Source: Ipomoea triloba (taxonomy: Eukaryota > Streptophyta > Magnoliopsida > Solanales > Convolvulaceae). Taken from it: DNA of 64,000 bases. Shown one piece after another: positions 45,566 through 56,531 of the stretch (position 1 is its first letter; every line of letters begins with the position of its first letter). The stretch spans positions 20,361,134 to 20,425,133 of the forward strand of contig NC_044917.1 in the NCBI RefSeq assembly GCF_003576645.1. Reading direction: 5' to 3'. The position numbers were made by a program, and so were the translations under genes. The notes under the pieces are model-generated. The model did not search any database, was not told where the DNA came from, and saw only the letters and a program-made list of their open reading frames with translations.

Positions 45566-47353
45566 ATGCAAACAAGGTCCTCGGGAGGTGAAGGACTATT
45601 ACCTCTTGACCTTGAAATCGAAAGGAGAGCCAAATTTCTTAGAAAGCAAAGGAGGATGGCAAATGAGCAAGGCAACATCAATGTCAATCCTAATGGAAAC
45701 GGTGAAGGAAATGGAAACGGTGAGGGAAACGGTGTAAATCAACTCCCACCAGCAAGGAGAGCTATGTCCGATTATATTGCACCCGACTTGGATGAACACA
45801 ATAGCATCAATATTCCGGGTGTTGAGGCCAACAACTTTGAGATCAAACCGGCAATCATACAAATGGTGACATCCGATCAATTTGGAGGGTCGCCAATGGA
45901 AGATCCAAATGCTCATATAACCAAGTTTCTCCGGATTTGCAGCACCTTTAAGATGAATGGAGTTCCGAATGAAGCAATCAAACTCCGACTTTTTCCTTTT
46001 TCACTAAGGGATAAAGCTGACAGTTGGCTCATTTCTTTTCCCGCAAATCATTTTGCTAGTTGGGATCAACTTCATAGGGAGTTCTTGAAGAGATTCTATC
46101 CACTTTCAAAGACTCAAAGGATGAGGAGAGCCATTCAAAACTTCAAGCAAATTCCAAATGAATCTCTAGCAGAATCTTGGGAGAGGTTTAAGGAACTACA
46201 AAGGCAATGCCCTCATCATGGTATTCAAGGATGGGATCTAATGATGGCTTTCTATGAAGGTTTGCTTGATAATTCAAAGATCTTGGTGGATGCTTCATCG
46301 GGAGGGTCATTCACGGTTTTGGAACCTACTCAAGCCGAGGAACTACTTGAAAAGATTGCAACAAATGGAACAACTTGGTATTCGGAGAGATCTTCATAAA
46401 GGCTTGTGGGAGGATTTCATGATGTTGATCGAATATCCGCCTTGTCGGCTAAGGTGGATAATATGGCATCCATGGTTCAAAAGATAGCTCAAATCACTCT
46501 CCAAAATCAAAATATGAGCTATACTTCTACTACTCCCAATTTTTCAAGGCAAATCATGATGTGTGAATTATGTGGAGGAGAACACAATATGGGAGAATGC
46601 TTAAATGATGATATGGGTTCTCAATCTACTTTGGAGCATGTTGATTTGGTAGGATACGGTAGGCAACAACAATCATTTCAACCTCAAGGGGTCTACAATC
46701 CAAACGCACCAAGGAATCATCCCGGTTTTTCTTGGAGTAAGCCGATGGGGGCTGCAAATCCCCAAAACTTTGGTAATAGAGGACCGCCACCGGGATTCCA
46801 AGGGCAGCAAAATTTTAGAGGTGGCCAACAACAACAATCCATGCCAAATCAAGGATTCCAAGCCCCGACTACTCAACCAAGGCAATCTTCAGAAAATTCA
46901 CCTCCACCAAATTGGGAAGCCATGATGGAAATGATGTTTAAATCTCAAATGAAGAGTGACGAGAGGTTTAGGCAATTGACAGAGAAGTTGGATCAATTGG
47001 GTGCTCATAACAAAATGTTGGAAAGACAAATTGCAAACCAAGCTTCTACTTCTAGTACTCAAGTCACAGGTAAGTTGCCCGCTTACCCTGAAAATCCAAG
47101 GGAACATGTCAATGCCATTATAACAAGAAGTGGAAAGGAACTTGAGGAACCATCTTTCCAAATTGAAAAGCCAATGCCAAGAGGAAGGAGTAATGGAGAA
47201 ATTGAAGAAGAAGTTGAAAAAGAGGAAGCTACCCCTCCCACTTCTATCCCAAATCAACGAGTTCATAACAAAGATGATGGAGTGAAGCCGGAGAGGAAAT
47301 ATACCACCTTTGCCATTTCCTCAAAAATTTCAATGTCAAGCCAAAGAGAGTAG
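45566..47353 (+). pseudogene. gag (and start of gag-pro) of the Athila-like element, unit 1
   Basis: The frame opens with ATG at 45566 and runs 277 codons to TAA at 46397-46399. It continues in the same frame for another 315 codons, so a single nonsense codon (TAA where CAA would fit) interrupts Gag. The N-terminus is Asn/Gly-rich. The capsid core (about residues 110-240) has PNAHITKFLRICSTFKMNGV, DKADSWLISFP and FKELQRQCPHHG, as in Retrotrans_gag. A zinc-knuckle-like CELCGGEHNMGEC follows near 46560, then a Gln/Pro-rich linker. The frame is lost near 47303, where two bases present in unit 2 are missing. Confidence 0.8.
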
Positions 47354-47480
47354 ATGGAAGAAATTCTTGAATTTGGTTGAAAATTTGAATGTGTCTATCC
47401 CTTTGCTTGATTTACTCACTCAAGTGCCTTCTTACGGCAAGTTTTTAAGGGAGATTCTCGAGAAAAAGAAAACTTGGTAC

Positions 47481-48184
47481 TCAAGAGATGATTGCTATGA
47501 CACAAGAGTACCGGACCCTAATACATGATGAAGGAAAGTTTCCTACCAAGCTAAGGGATCCCGGGAGTTTCACTATCCCATGTGTCATTGGAGGGTTCAC
47601 CATAAATAGATCACTTTGTGATCTAGGAGCAGGTGTTAATGTAATGCCTCTATCTCTTTGCAAAAGGTTAAATTTGGGAGAGCCAAAGCCGGTTCAACTC
47701 ACTTGAATTTGCCGATCGGTCAACCAAAAGCCCTAAATACTTGAGGATGTCCCGGTTCGAGTGGATAAATATTTTGTGCCTTGTGATTTTGTTGTTATGG
47801 ATATTAGAGAAGATCCGTATATTCCAATCATATTAGGGCGGCCTTTCTTTGGCTACAACTGGAGCTATAATTGATGCAAGGAAGGGATCAATAATTTTTG
47901 ACTTTGGAGAAGAGAAAGTAGCATTTAATGTTTTTGATGAGCCTAAATCTCCTTTTGTTGAAAAATGTTATCGGGTTGATGAGGTTGGTAACAAGAGATT
48001 GGAGAAGGGTGAAGAGTTTGATGCTCTTGATGAGAGAACTTTTGATGAGCATAAAAAGTTTAAAAAAATTTTACATGAGGAAGTTGGTGATGTTGCACTT
48101 TTGGAGAAAGAATCTAAGGTGAGAAAAATTGAAGAATATGAATTTTTGTTTGAAGATGGGGCCAAGTTCTACAAAATAAGGTAA
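47481..48184 (+). pseudogene. Protease region, unit 1 copy, frameshifted
   Basis: The same protein as in the intact unit 2 copy is spread over several frames. One piece (47488-47706) contains the CDLGAGVNVMPLSLCKR active-site region. The next (47849-48184) contains the GAIIDARKGSIIFDFG region. Small indels near 47703, 47742, 47850 and 48162 separate them. Confidence 0.75.
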
Positions 48185-49425
48185 AGATTGGGCAAACAAT
48201 TCTAAATTGAAGGCATTGATAGAAGAATACCCTATGGCTTTCAAGAGTTTTGTTGAGCGCTTCATCGAGGCTAGGAATTGGAAATGCCTCGAAAATCATC
48301 CAGGATGAACTTTGCAAAAAGGGGTCGAGCTCACGACCTTAAACGAGCGCTTCTTGGGAGGCAACCCAAGTCCTTTTATTCTTTTATCGCGTTTTTGCAC
48401 TTTGCTAATTTTTGCATTTTTAGATTCTTATGTTTAGTTGTTAATTGCTTGATGCTTGATGATCTTTGAACCTTTATTTTGTGTCATAAGTGATTTTTGG
48501 AGTGACATTTTGCTTTGAATGATGATAAGGTGTTGTTAGGAGTTGGCAAATTGGAAGTTTGAGCTGAAAACAGAGAAATATGCACACTGCCTATCTCGAC
48601 GCGTCGAGAATTTTCTCGACGCGTCGAACAGTTCCAGTGTCGAAATGGGTGTCCATTCTGGACATTCTCGACGCGTCGAGAATGTCTCTCGACGCGTCGA
48701 GAAGTCTGGTCAAACTTGACCGACCCTTTTTCTTCCTTTTGCCTCCCAAAATTTTATTTTTCCTTCTTCTTCCTCTCGCACGCAGCAGCGAAAACACCTC
48801 CCCCCACTCTCCACTTCATTCCAAACTCTATTCTCATCCACTCCAAACTCTTTCTAAGGCATCAAGGTATCATCTTTGCATCATTTCTTCTTCAATTTCT
48901 TGTTATTTTGCTCATAATTTCGATTTTCTTGTGTATGAACCCTAACCCACGAAATTTCAAAATTTGAATCTTAAATGTCTTTGGGTTAGTGGTTGTTAGT
49001 TCTTGTGTGTTTAATTTGCTATAATTCCTTGTTTCTATCCATTACTTTGTTGATTTTAGTTTGATTTTGAAGAACTAGTCTTGAATCTTGTTGATACATT
49101 CTTGAATGGAATTGAATTTTTGATGATAATGTTGCTTGGTGGTTGGGATAATTGATTGTATGATTGGTGGTGTTGCTTGTTGTAAAAATGGATAGATTTT
49201 GAAGGCTAGAATGCACTTAACACCTTTGTTCAAAATCATGCACACAAGGTGTTTGTTAAAATGTCCCAATGATGATTTTGAAAATTTCTTGCCTAACCTT
49301 GAGGTGATTGGGAGTGTTTTGCTTAGCTACTCCATTCTTGCTTTATTAGCTGCATTTTGTTTAATAATTCCTAATACTTGATTTTTGCAAGCCTTGTTCT
49401 CACTCTATGATGTTGTAGTTACAAA

Positions 49426-50555
49426 ATGCCTCCAAAAGGTAGGAACTCACGAAGGGGACGAAGGGAAGAATCATCACAACAAGCACAACAACTTCCCCAA
49501 GAGCCACAATTCCAAATCTTCAATACTCCCCAAGCACGTGAGAGATACAACACTTGGATTTCAACACGGGGATCAAAAAGAAAGGGGGATTTGCTAAATG
49601 TTCCAGCACATTGGAATTGGGACCTACATTTCTTGCTCAACCTGGAGATGCATTTTCTGGGCTAGTCAGGGAGTTTTATGCTAATGCTGGTGATGGCATG
49701 CAAACTAATACGGCAATTGTTAGGGGAGTTGAAGTGAGCTTTTCTACGGTAGACATTAATGCCTACTATGGTACTGAAGATCATAGAGCCATTGATTATT
49801 ACCATCAAGACTTGAGGTTGAGCAGACTGACTGGAGAGATGCTAAATGAGATTGCAAGATCCTTTCACCCAGAAGCTACTTGGAACATTGCACATGGATT
49901 GCCAGCCCATATTGATTATCATTACTTTGGACAACGAGACCGTGCACTCCTTGACTTTATCAAAGCAAAGCTCAGTCCTTATTCACACAAAGGGCATGTT
50001 CGAAGAGATCAAGTCCTCATGGCTTACTGCATCAAGGAGCAGCATCCCATGAATGTGGGAGCCATTATCAACCAGAGCATTCGTGACATTGCGTCATCAG
50101 ATAGGGAAATCACGATTTCTTAGCCATCCCTTTCTTATCACTGAATTGTGCAGGCAGGTGTTCCCATCAATGAAGAGCAAGAAATCAAGCTCACGCCCCT
50201 TACCTTCATCTCCCACACTATGTTCAGACCCACTATGGGCAAGGCAAATACCCGCCAATGACTCGGAGGATGAAAGAAGCCGGTCAACAAGCTGAAAATG
50301 CAGATATGGTGGACCCTAATCATAGGCGCAACCTCAAATTCCTCAACAATTCAATATGCAACAGTTCATTACAAGGCAAGAGGAATTCATGAGGAGAAGT
50401 GATGAAATAAACTGGTATGTTGGTACACTACGTATCAACAAAATCAAGCGGCGCTAGGCTTTACTCCTCATTTCATGGCTTCAGGATCCCCACATTCACA
50501 GGACTACAGGCCTCATTTCCCACCACCACCGGATGATGCAGATCAGCAGTGACAC
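49426..50555 (+). pseudogene. ORF2, unit 1 copy, frameshifted
   Basis: It starts like the intact copy (MPPKGRNSRRGRREE) but loses frame near 49570 and continues at 49554-50123 in another frame. It is further disrupted near 50118, 50150, 50318 and 50480, where bases present in unit 2 are missing. Confidence 0.8.
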
Positions 50556-51378
50556 TTCAGGGATGTATCTCATAACCCCTCTTTTGATTTAATTTGCTAC
50601 ATTGGGGACAATGTAGAATTTAAGTGTGGGGGAGGGTTTAGACTATTTCATTTTATGTTATTTCTTTTTCGTTTGTCTTAGCTTTCTCTTGATCTTTCTT
50701 GGATGACTCAAATTTTGCTTGAATCACTTGTCGGCATAGTTATTATTACTCTCTCTTGTGGGTTTGTGGATCGTTTTGGTTGAACTTGCTTCATTCCCTT
50801 ACCAATATCCTTGTTAATCACCCAATAAACTGAACTAATTTCAATCCAGTGGTTAGTGTTGTGCTAGTGAATGATTATGTGGAACTCCGGTGTTGGTTGA
50901 TGTTCTAGAACTTGCCTTAATACTCCTCAAGTGTAGTCTAATTCTTGCATGCTTAGAAATGATTTAGGCCATTTTTGTTTACCCTAGCCTTTTAAACCTT
51001 TTCACCCGATGTGTTTTTATTATCCCTCGTGTCCCCTTGTCCTTTTTATTTGTTTATTAAGTGCTAAGCACTTAAACCCTCTTTGTGAATTGTTTTTCTT
51101 GTTAAACCCTCATTATTAAACCCTTAACCCTTGACCAAAAACATTTCCTTTCGCCCTTGAGAGAATGTAACTTTTATTCTTTGATATTCTTGTAGAAGAG
51201 AATTTTTGGGCTTTTATCTTGAAAGTAATCCTATCTTTGAAAAGTTCAAGTGTGGGGGGTCCTCTTCATCTTTTGTAATGTATTTTGTTAATTGTTCTTA
51301 TGAATTCAAAAAAAAAAAAAAATCAAAAAAAAAAACAAAAAAAAAACAAAAAAAAAAACAAAAAAAAATGAAAATTAT

Positions 51379-52899
51379 CAAGGGCAGCAAAATTTTAGAG
51401 GTGGCCAACAACAACAATCCATGCCAAATCAAGGATTCCAAGCCCCGACTACTCAACCAAGGCAATCTTCAGAAAATTCACCTCCACCAAATTGGGAAGC
51501 CATGATGGAAATGATGTTTAAATCTCAAATGAAGAGTGACGAGAGGTTTAGGCAATTGACAGAGAAGTTGGATCAATTGGGTGCTCATAACAAAATGTTG
51601 GAAAGACAAATTGCAAACCAAGCTTCTACTTCTAGTACTCAAGTCACAGGTAAGTTGCCCGCTTACCCTGAAAATCCAAGGGAACATGTCAATGCCATTA
51701 TAACAAGAAGTGGAAAAGAACTTGAGGAACCATCTTTCCAAATTGAAAAGCCAATGCCAAGAGGAAGGAGTAATGGAGAAATTGAAGAAGAAGTTGAAAA
51801 AGAGGAAGCTACCCCTCCCACTTCTATCCCAAATCAACGAGTTCATAACAAAGATGATGGAGTGAAGCCGGAGAGGAAATATGTACCACCTTTGCCATTT
51901 CCTCAAAAATTTCAATGTCAAGCCAAAGAGAGTAGATGGAAGAAATTCTTGAATTTGGTTGAAAATTTGAATGTGTCTATCCCTTTGCTTGATTTACTCA
52001 CTCAAGTGCCTTCTTACGGCAAGTTTTTAAGGGAGATTCTCTCGAGAAAAAGAAAACTTGGTACTCAAGAGATGATTGCTATGACACAAGAGTACCGGAC
52101 CCTAATACATGATGAAGGAAAGTTTCCTACCAAGCTAAGGGATCCCGGGAGTTTCACTATCCCATGTGTCATTGGAGGGTTCACCATAAATAGATCACTT
52201 TGTGATCTAGGAGCAGGTGTTAATGTAATGCCTCTATCTCTTTGCAAAAGGTTAAATTTGGGAGAGCCAAAGCCGGTTCAACTCACACTTGAATTTGCCG
52301 ATCGGTCAACCAAAAGCCCTATTGGAATACTTGAGGATGTCCCGGTTCGAGTGGATAAATATTTTGTGCCTTGTGATTTTGTTGTTATGGATATTAGAGA
52401 AGATCCGTATATTCCAATCATATTAGGGCGGCCTTTCTTGGCTACAACTGGAGCTATAATTGATGCAAGGAAGGGATCAATAATTTTTGACTTTGGAGAA
52501 GAGAAAGTAGCATTTAATGTTTTTGATGAGCCTAAATCTCCTTTTGTTGAAAAATGTTATCGGGTTGATGAGGTTGGTAACAAGAGATTGGAGAAGGGTG
52601 AAGAGTTTGATGCTCTTGATGAGAGAACTTTTGATGAGCATAAAAAGTTTAAAAAAATTTTACATGAGGAAGTTGGTGATGTTGCACTTTTGGAGAAAGA
52701 ATCTAAGGTGAGAAAAATTGAAGAATATGAATTTTTGTTTGAAGATGGAGGCCAAGTTCTACAAAATAAGGGTAAAGATTGGGCAAACAATTCTAAATTG
52801 AAGGCATTGATAGAAGAATACCCTATGGCTTTCAAGAGTTTTGTTGAGCGCTTCATCGAGGCTAGGAATTGGAAATGCCTCGAAAATCATCCAGGATGA
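51379..52899 (+). CDS. gag C-terminus and aspartic protease, unit 2
   Basis: This is an open frame of about 500 codons that begins at the duplication junction, with the first Met at 51421. Residues 1-150 (from that Met) are the Gln-rich end of Gag and a Glu-rich linker. The protease active site is CDLGAGVNVMP near residue 262; Athila-type elements commonly have DLGA instead of DSGA. The flap-to-end region IILGRPFLATTGAIID is near 335. The enzyme would process Gag. The frame ends at a TGA where a full element would continue into reverse transcriptase, and the next sequence (GGGAGGCAACCCAAG near 52947) is typical of what follows pol. So RT, RNase H and integrase have been deleted as one block. 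Confidence 0.8.
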   Translation, partial: QGQQNFRGGQQQQSMPNQGFQAPTTQPRQSSENSPPPNWEAMMEMMFKSQMKSDERFRQLTEKLDQLGAHNKMLERQIANQASTSSTQVTGKLPAYPENPREHVNAIITRSGKELEEPSFQIEKPMPRGRSNGEIEEEVEKEEATPPTSIPNQRVHNKDDGVKPERKYVPPLPFPQKFQCQAKESRWKKFLNLVENLNVSIPLLDLLTQVPSYGKFLREILSRKRKLGTQEMIAMTQEYRTLIHDEGKFPTKLRDPGSFTIPCVIGGFTINRSLCDLGAGVNVMPLSLCKRLNLGEPKPVQLTLEFADRSTKSPIGILEDVPVRVDKYFVPCDFVVMDIREDPYIPIILGRPFLATTGAIIDARKGSIIFDFGEEKVAFNVFDEPKSPFVEKCYRVDEVGNKRLEKGEEFDALDERTFDEHKKFKKILHEEVGDVALLEKESKVRKIEEYEFLFEDGGQVLQNKGKDWANNSKLKALIEEYPMAFKSFVERFIEARNWKCLENHPG

Positions 52900-53188
52900 A
52901 CTTTGCAAAAAGGGGTCGAGCTCACGACCTTAAACGAGCGCTTCTTGGGAGGCAACCCAAGTCCTTTTATTCTTTTATCGCGTTTTTGCACTTTGCTAAT
53001 TTTTGCATTTTTAGATTCTTATGTTTAGTTGTTAATTGCTTGATGCTTGATGATCTTTGAACCTTTATTTTGTGTCATAAGTGATTTTTGGAGTGACATT
53101 TTGCTTTGAATGATGATAAGGTGTTGTTAGGAGTTGGCAAATTGGAAGTTTGAGCTGAAAACAGAGAAATATGCACACTGCCTATCTC

Positions 53189-53291
53189 GACGCGTCGAGA
53201 ATTTTCTCGACGCGTCGAACAGTTCCAGTGTCGAAATGGGTGTCCATTCTGGACATTCTCGACGCGTCGAGAATGTCTCTCGACGCGTCGA
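53189..53291. repeat. Four CGACGCGTCG palindromes, unit 2
   Basis: The same motif and paired spacing as in the LTRs, lying in the non-coding region between the protease frame and ORF2. The unit 1 counterparts are at 48597, 48617, 48669 and 48690. Confidence 0.85.
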
Positions 53292-54020
53292 GAAGTCTGG
53301 TCAAACTTGACCGACCCTTTTTCTTCCTTTTGCCTCCCAAAATTTTATTTTTCCTTCTTCTTCCTCTCGCACGCAGCAGCGAAAACACCTCCCCCCACTC
53401 TCCACTTCATTCCAAACTCTATTCTCATCCACTCCAAACTCTTTCTAAGGCATCAAGGTATCATCTTTGCATCATTTCTTCTTCAATTTCTTGTTATTTT
53501 GCTCATAATTTCGATTTTCTTGTGTATGAACCCTAACCCACGAAATTTCAAAATTTGAATCTTAAATGTCTTTGGGTTAGTGGTTGTTAGTTCTTGTGTG
53601 TTTAATTTGCTATAATTCCTTGTTTCTATCCATTACTTTGTTGATTTTAGTTTGATTTTGAAGAAACTAGTCTTGAATCTTGTTGATACATTCTTGAATG
53701 GAATTGAATTTTTGATGATAATGTTGCTTGGTGGTTGGGATAATTGATTGTATGATTGGTGGTGTTGCTTGTTGTGTAAAAATGGATAGATTTTGAAGGC
53801 TAGAATGCACTTAACACCTTTGTTCAAAATCATGCACACAAGGTGTTTGTTAAAATGTCCCAATGATGATTTTGAAAATTTCTTGCCTAACCTTGAGGTG
53901 ATTGGGAGTGTTTTGCTTAGCTACTCCATTCTTGCTTTATTAGCTTGCATTTTGTTTAATAATTCCTAATACTTGATTTTTGCAAGCCTTGTTCTCACTC
54001 TATGATGTTGTAGTTACAAA

Positions 54021-55181
54021 ATGCCTCCAAAAGGTAGGAACTCACGAAGGGGACGAAGGGAAGAATCATCACAACAAGCACAACAACTTCCCCAAGAGCC
54101 ACAATTCCAAATCTTCAATACTCCCCAAGCACGTGAGAGATACAACACTTGGATTTCAACACGGGGGATCAAAAAAGAAAGGGGGATTTTGCTAAATGTT
54201 CCAGCACATTGGAATTGGGGACCTACATTTCTTGCTCAACCTGGAGATGCATTTTCTGGGCTAGTCAGGGAGTTTTATGCTAATGCTGGTGATGGCATGC
54301 AAACTAATACGGCAATTGTTAGGGGAGTTGAAGTGAGCTTTTCTACGGTAGACATTAATGCCTACTATGGTACTGAAGATCATAGAGCCATTGATTATTA
54401 CCATCAAGACTTGAGGTTGAGCAGACTGACTGGAGAGATGCTAAATGAGATTGCAAGATCCTTTCACCCAGAAGCTACTTGGAACATTGCACATGGATTG
54501 CCAGCCCATATTGATTATCATTACTTTGGACAACGAGACCGTGCACTCCTTGACTTTATCAAAGCAAAGCTCAGTCCTTATTCACACAAAGGGCATGTTC
54601 GAAGAGATCAAGTCCTCATGGCTTACTGCATCAAGGAGCAGCATCCCATGAATGTGGGAGCCATTATCAACCAGAGCATTCGTGACATTGCGTCATCAGA
54701 TAGGAAATCACGATGCTTTCTTAGCCATCCCTTTCTTATCACTGAATTATGCAGGCTAGTAGGTGTTCCCATCAATGAAGAGCAAGAAATCAAGCTCACG
54801 CCCCTTACCTTCATCTCCCCACACTATGTTCAGACCCACTATGGGCAAGGCCAAATACCCGCCAATGACTCGGAGGATGAAGAAGCCGGTCAACAAGCTG
54901 AAAATGCAGATATGGTGGACCCTAATCATATTCCAGCGCAACCTCAAATTCCTCAACAATTCAATATGCAACAGTTCATTACAAGGCAAGAGGAATTCAT
55001 GAGGAGAAGTGATGAAATAAACTGGTATGTTGGTACATCTACGTATCAACAAAATCAAGCGGCGCTAGGCTTTACTCCTCATTTCCCACCACCACCACCA
55101 TGGCTTCAGGATCCCCAGTACATTCCAGACTACTACAGGCCTCATTTCCCACCACCACCGGATGATGCAGATCAGCAGTGA
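54021..55181 (+). CDS. ORF2, plant transposon-protein-like
   Basis: An intact 386-codon frame with ATG in ACAAAATGCCTCC. The N-terminus is basic (KGRNSRRGRREE) and then Gln-rich. The folded-looking core (about 45-265) has FLAQPGDAFSGLVREFYANA, VRGVEVSFSTVDINAYYG, TWNIAHGLPAHIDYHYFG and HPFLITELCRLVGVPI. This pattern resembles the 'putative plant transposon protein' domain (PF20167-like) found downstream of gag-pol in many plant Gypsy elements. An acidic, Gln-rich linker follows, and a Pro-rich tail (about 345-386). No transmembrane segment, so it is not an env-type protein. The function of this family is unknown to me. The unit 1 copy is broken. Confidence 0.7.
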   Translation: MPPKGRNSRRGRREESSQQAQQLPQEPQFQIFNTPQARERYNTWISTRGIKKERGILLNVPAHWNWGPTFLAQPGDAFSGLVREFYANAGDGMQTNTAIVRGVEVSFSTVDINAYYGTEDHRAIDYYHQDLRLSRLTGEMLNEIARSFHPEATWNIAHGLPAHIDYHYFGQRDRALLDFIKAKLSPYSHKGHVRRDQVLMAYCIKEQHPMNVGAIINQSIRDIASSDRKSRCFLSHPFLITELCRLVGVPINEEQEIKLTPLTFISPHYVQTHYGQGQIPANDSEDEEAGQQAENADMVDPNHIPAQPQIPQQFNMQQFITRQEEFMRRSDEINWYVGTSTYQQNQAALGFTPHFPPPPPWLQDPQYIPDYYRPHFPPPPDDADQQ

Positions 55182-56516
55182 CACTTCAGGGATGTATCTC
55201 ATAACCCCTCTTTTGATTTAATTTGCTACATTGGGGACAATGTAGAATTTAAGTGTGGGGGAGGGTTTAGACTATTTCATTTTATGTTATTTCTTTTTCG
55301 TTTTGTCTTAGCTTTCTCTTGATCTTTCTTGGATGACTCAAATTTTTGCTTGAATCACTTGTCGGCATAGTTATTATTACTCTCTCTTGTGGGTTTGTGG
55401 ATCGTTTTGGTTGAACTTGCTTCATTCCCTTACCAATATCCTTGTTAATCACCCAATAAACTGAACTAATTTTCAATCCAGTGGTTAGTGTTGTGCTAGT
55501 GAATGATTATGTGGAACTCCGGTGTTGGTTGATGTTCTAGAACTTGCCTTAATACTCCTCAAGTGTAGTCTAATTCTTGCATGCTTAGAAATGATTTAGG
55601 CCATTTTTGTTTACCCCTAGCCTTTTAAACCTTTTCACCCGATGTGTTTTTATTATCCCTCGTGTCCCCTTGTCCCTTTTTATTTGTTTATTAAGTGCTA
55701 AGCACTTAAACCCCTCTTTGTGAATTGTTTTTCTTGTTAAACCCTCATTATTAAACCCTTAACCCTTGACCAAAAACATTTCCTTTCGCCCTTGAGAGAA
55801 TGTAACTTTTATTCTTTGATATTCTTGTAGAAGAGAATTTTTGGAGCTTTTATCTTGAAAGTAATCCTATCTTTGAAAAGTTCAAGTGTGGGGGTCCTCT
55901 TCATCTTTTGTAATGTATTTTGTTAATTTGTTCTTATGAATTCAAAAAAAAAAAAAAAAAAAAAAATCAAAAAAAAATCAAAAAAAACAAAAAAAAAACA
56001 AAAAAAAAATGAAAATTATAGCTTAGTTGTTTATTTTATTTTTCTTGTAGAGTTTGTAATTGACCCCCACTATTCCTTAGGATTGCTTCGTTTCGTCTTT
56101 GCATTATGCTCCTGGTTTTCATCAAACTCTTCTAGCTTTAAATGTGAATAATTGTGAACTTCTCTCCGTTTTGTGTATCTTCCATACCCCTTCTTTGTTA
56201 GCCCTTAACCTCTAGCCCCGTTATAAGCTCAATAAAGACCTACTTGATCTTTGCATGCATTTTTAGGTCTGTATTAGAGGAGTGTGAAAGGCAAGCTTTT
56301 GGGATGTTCTTCTCAATACCAAATTCTGCATAAACCTAACTGAGTAGGTGCACACACTGGGTTTGTCACTAACTAATAATTTTGGTGCTTGAATGTTGGC
56401 TTGGGAATGGATCTTGTTGGCTTTGTGGTATGACCGGAGGTACAAGAGAGAGTATGAAAATTTATGCCAGACTTGTGATTTATTTTCTTATTTTGCTTGA
56501 GGACAAGCAAGATCTT
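55182..56516 (+). other. Non-coding 3' internal region of the Athila-like element
   Basis: Pyrimidine-rich DNA includes several AAGTGTGGGGG motifs (55250, 55884, 56516) that look like extra polypurine tracts, and the A-rich tract at 55944-56010. No ORF of note. The last part (56020-56516) is present only once. Confidence 0.7.
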
Positions 56517-56531
56517 AAGTGTGGGGGAGTT
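56517..56531 (+). other. Polypurine tract of the Athila-like element
   Basis: AAGTGTGGGGGAGTT directly precedes the 3' LTR and would prime plus-strand DNA synthesis. Confidence 0.85.

Larger units (their letters stand above)
46799..51378 (+). repeat. Tandem duplication, unit 1 (4580 bp)
   Basis: It starts CAAGGGCAGCAAAATTT and ends GAAAATTAT. It is the same sequence as 51379-56019 but carries many one- to twenty-base deletions and a few insertions relative to it (for example near 47303, 47703, 47740, 47851, 48162, 49568, 50318 and 50475). Substitutions are rare. It includes broken copies of the protease frame and of ORF2. Confidence 0.9.
51379..56019 (+). repeat. Tandem duplication, unit 2 (4641 bp)
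   Basis: A second copy of 46799-51378 with intact reading frames. The junction between units lies immediately after an A-rich tract and GAAAATTAT. Both units end in an A-rich, AAAAAC-repeat tract (51310-51370 and 55944-56010). Confidence 0.9.
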
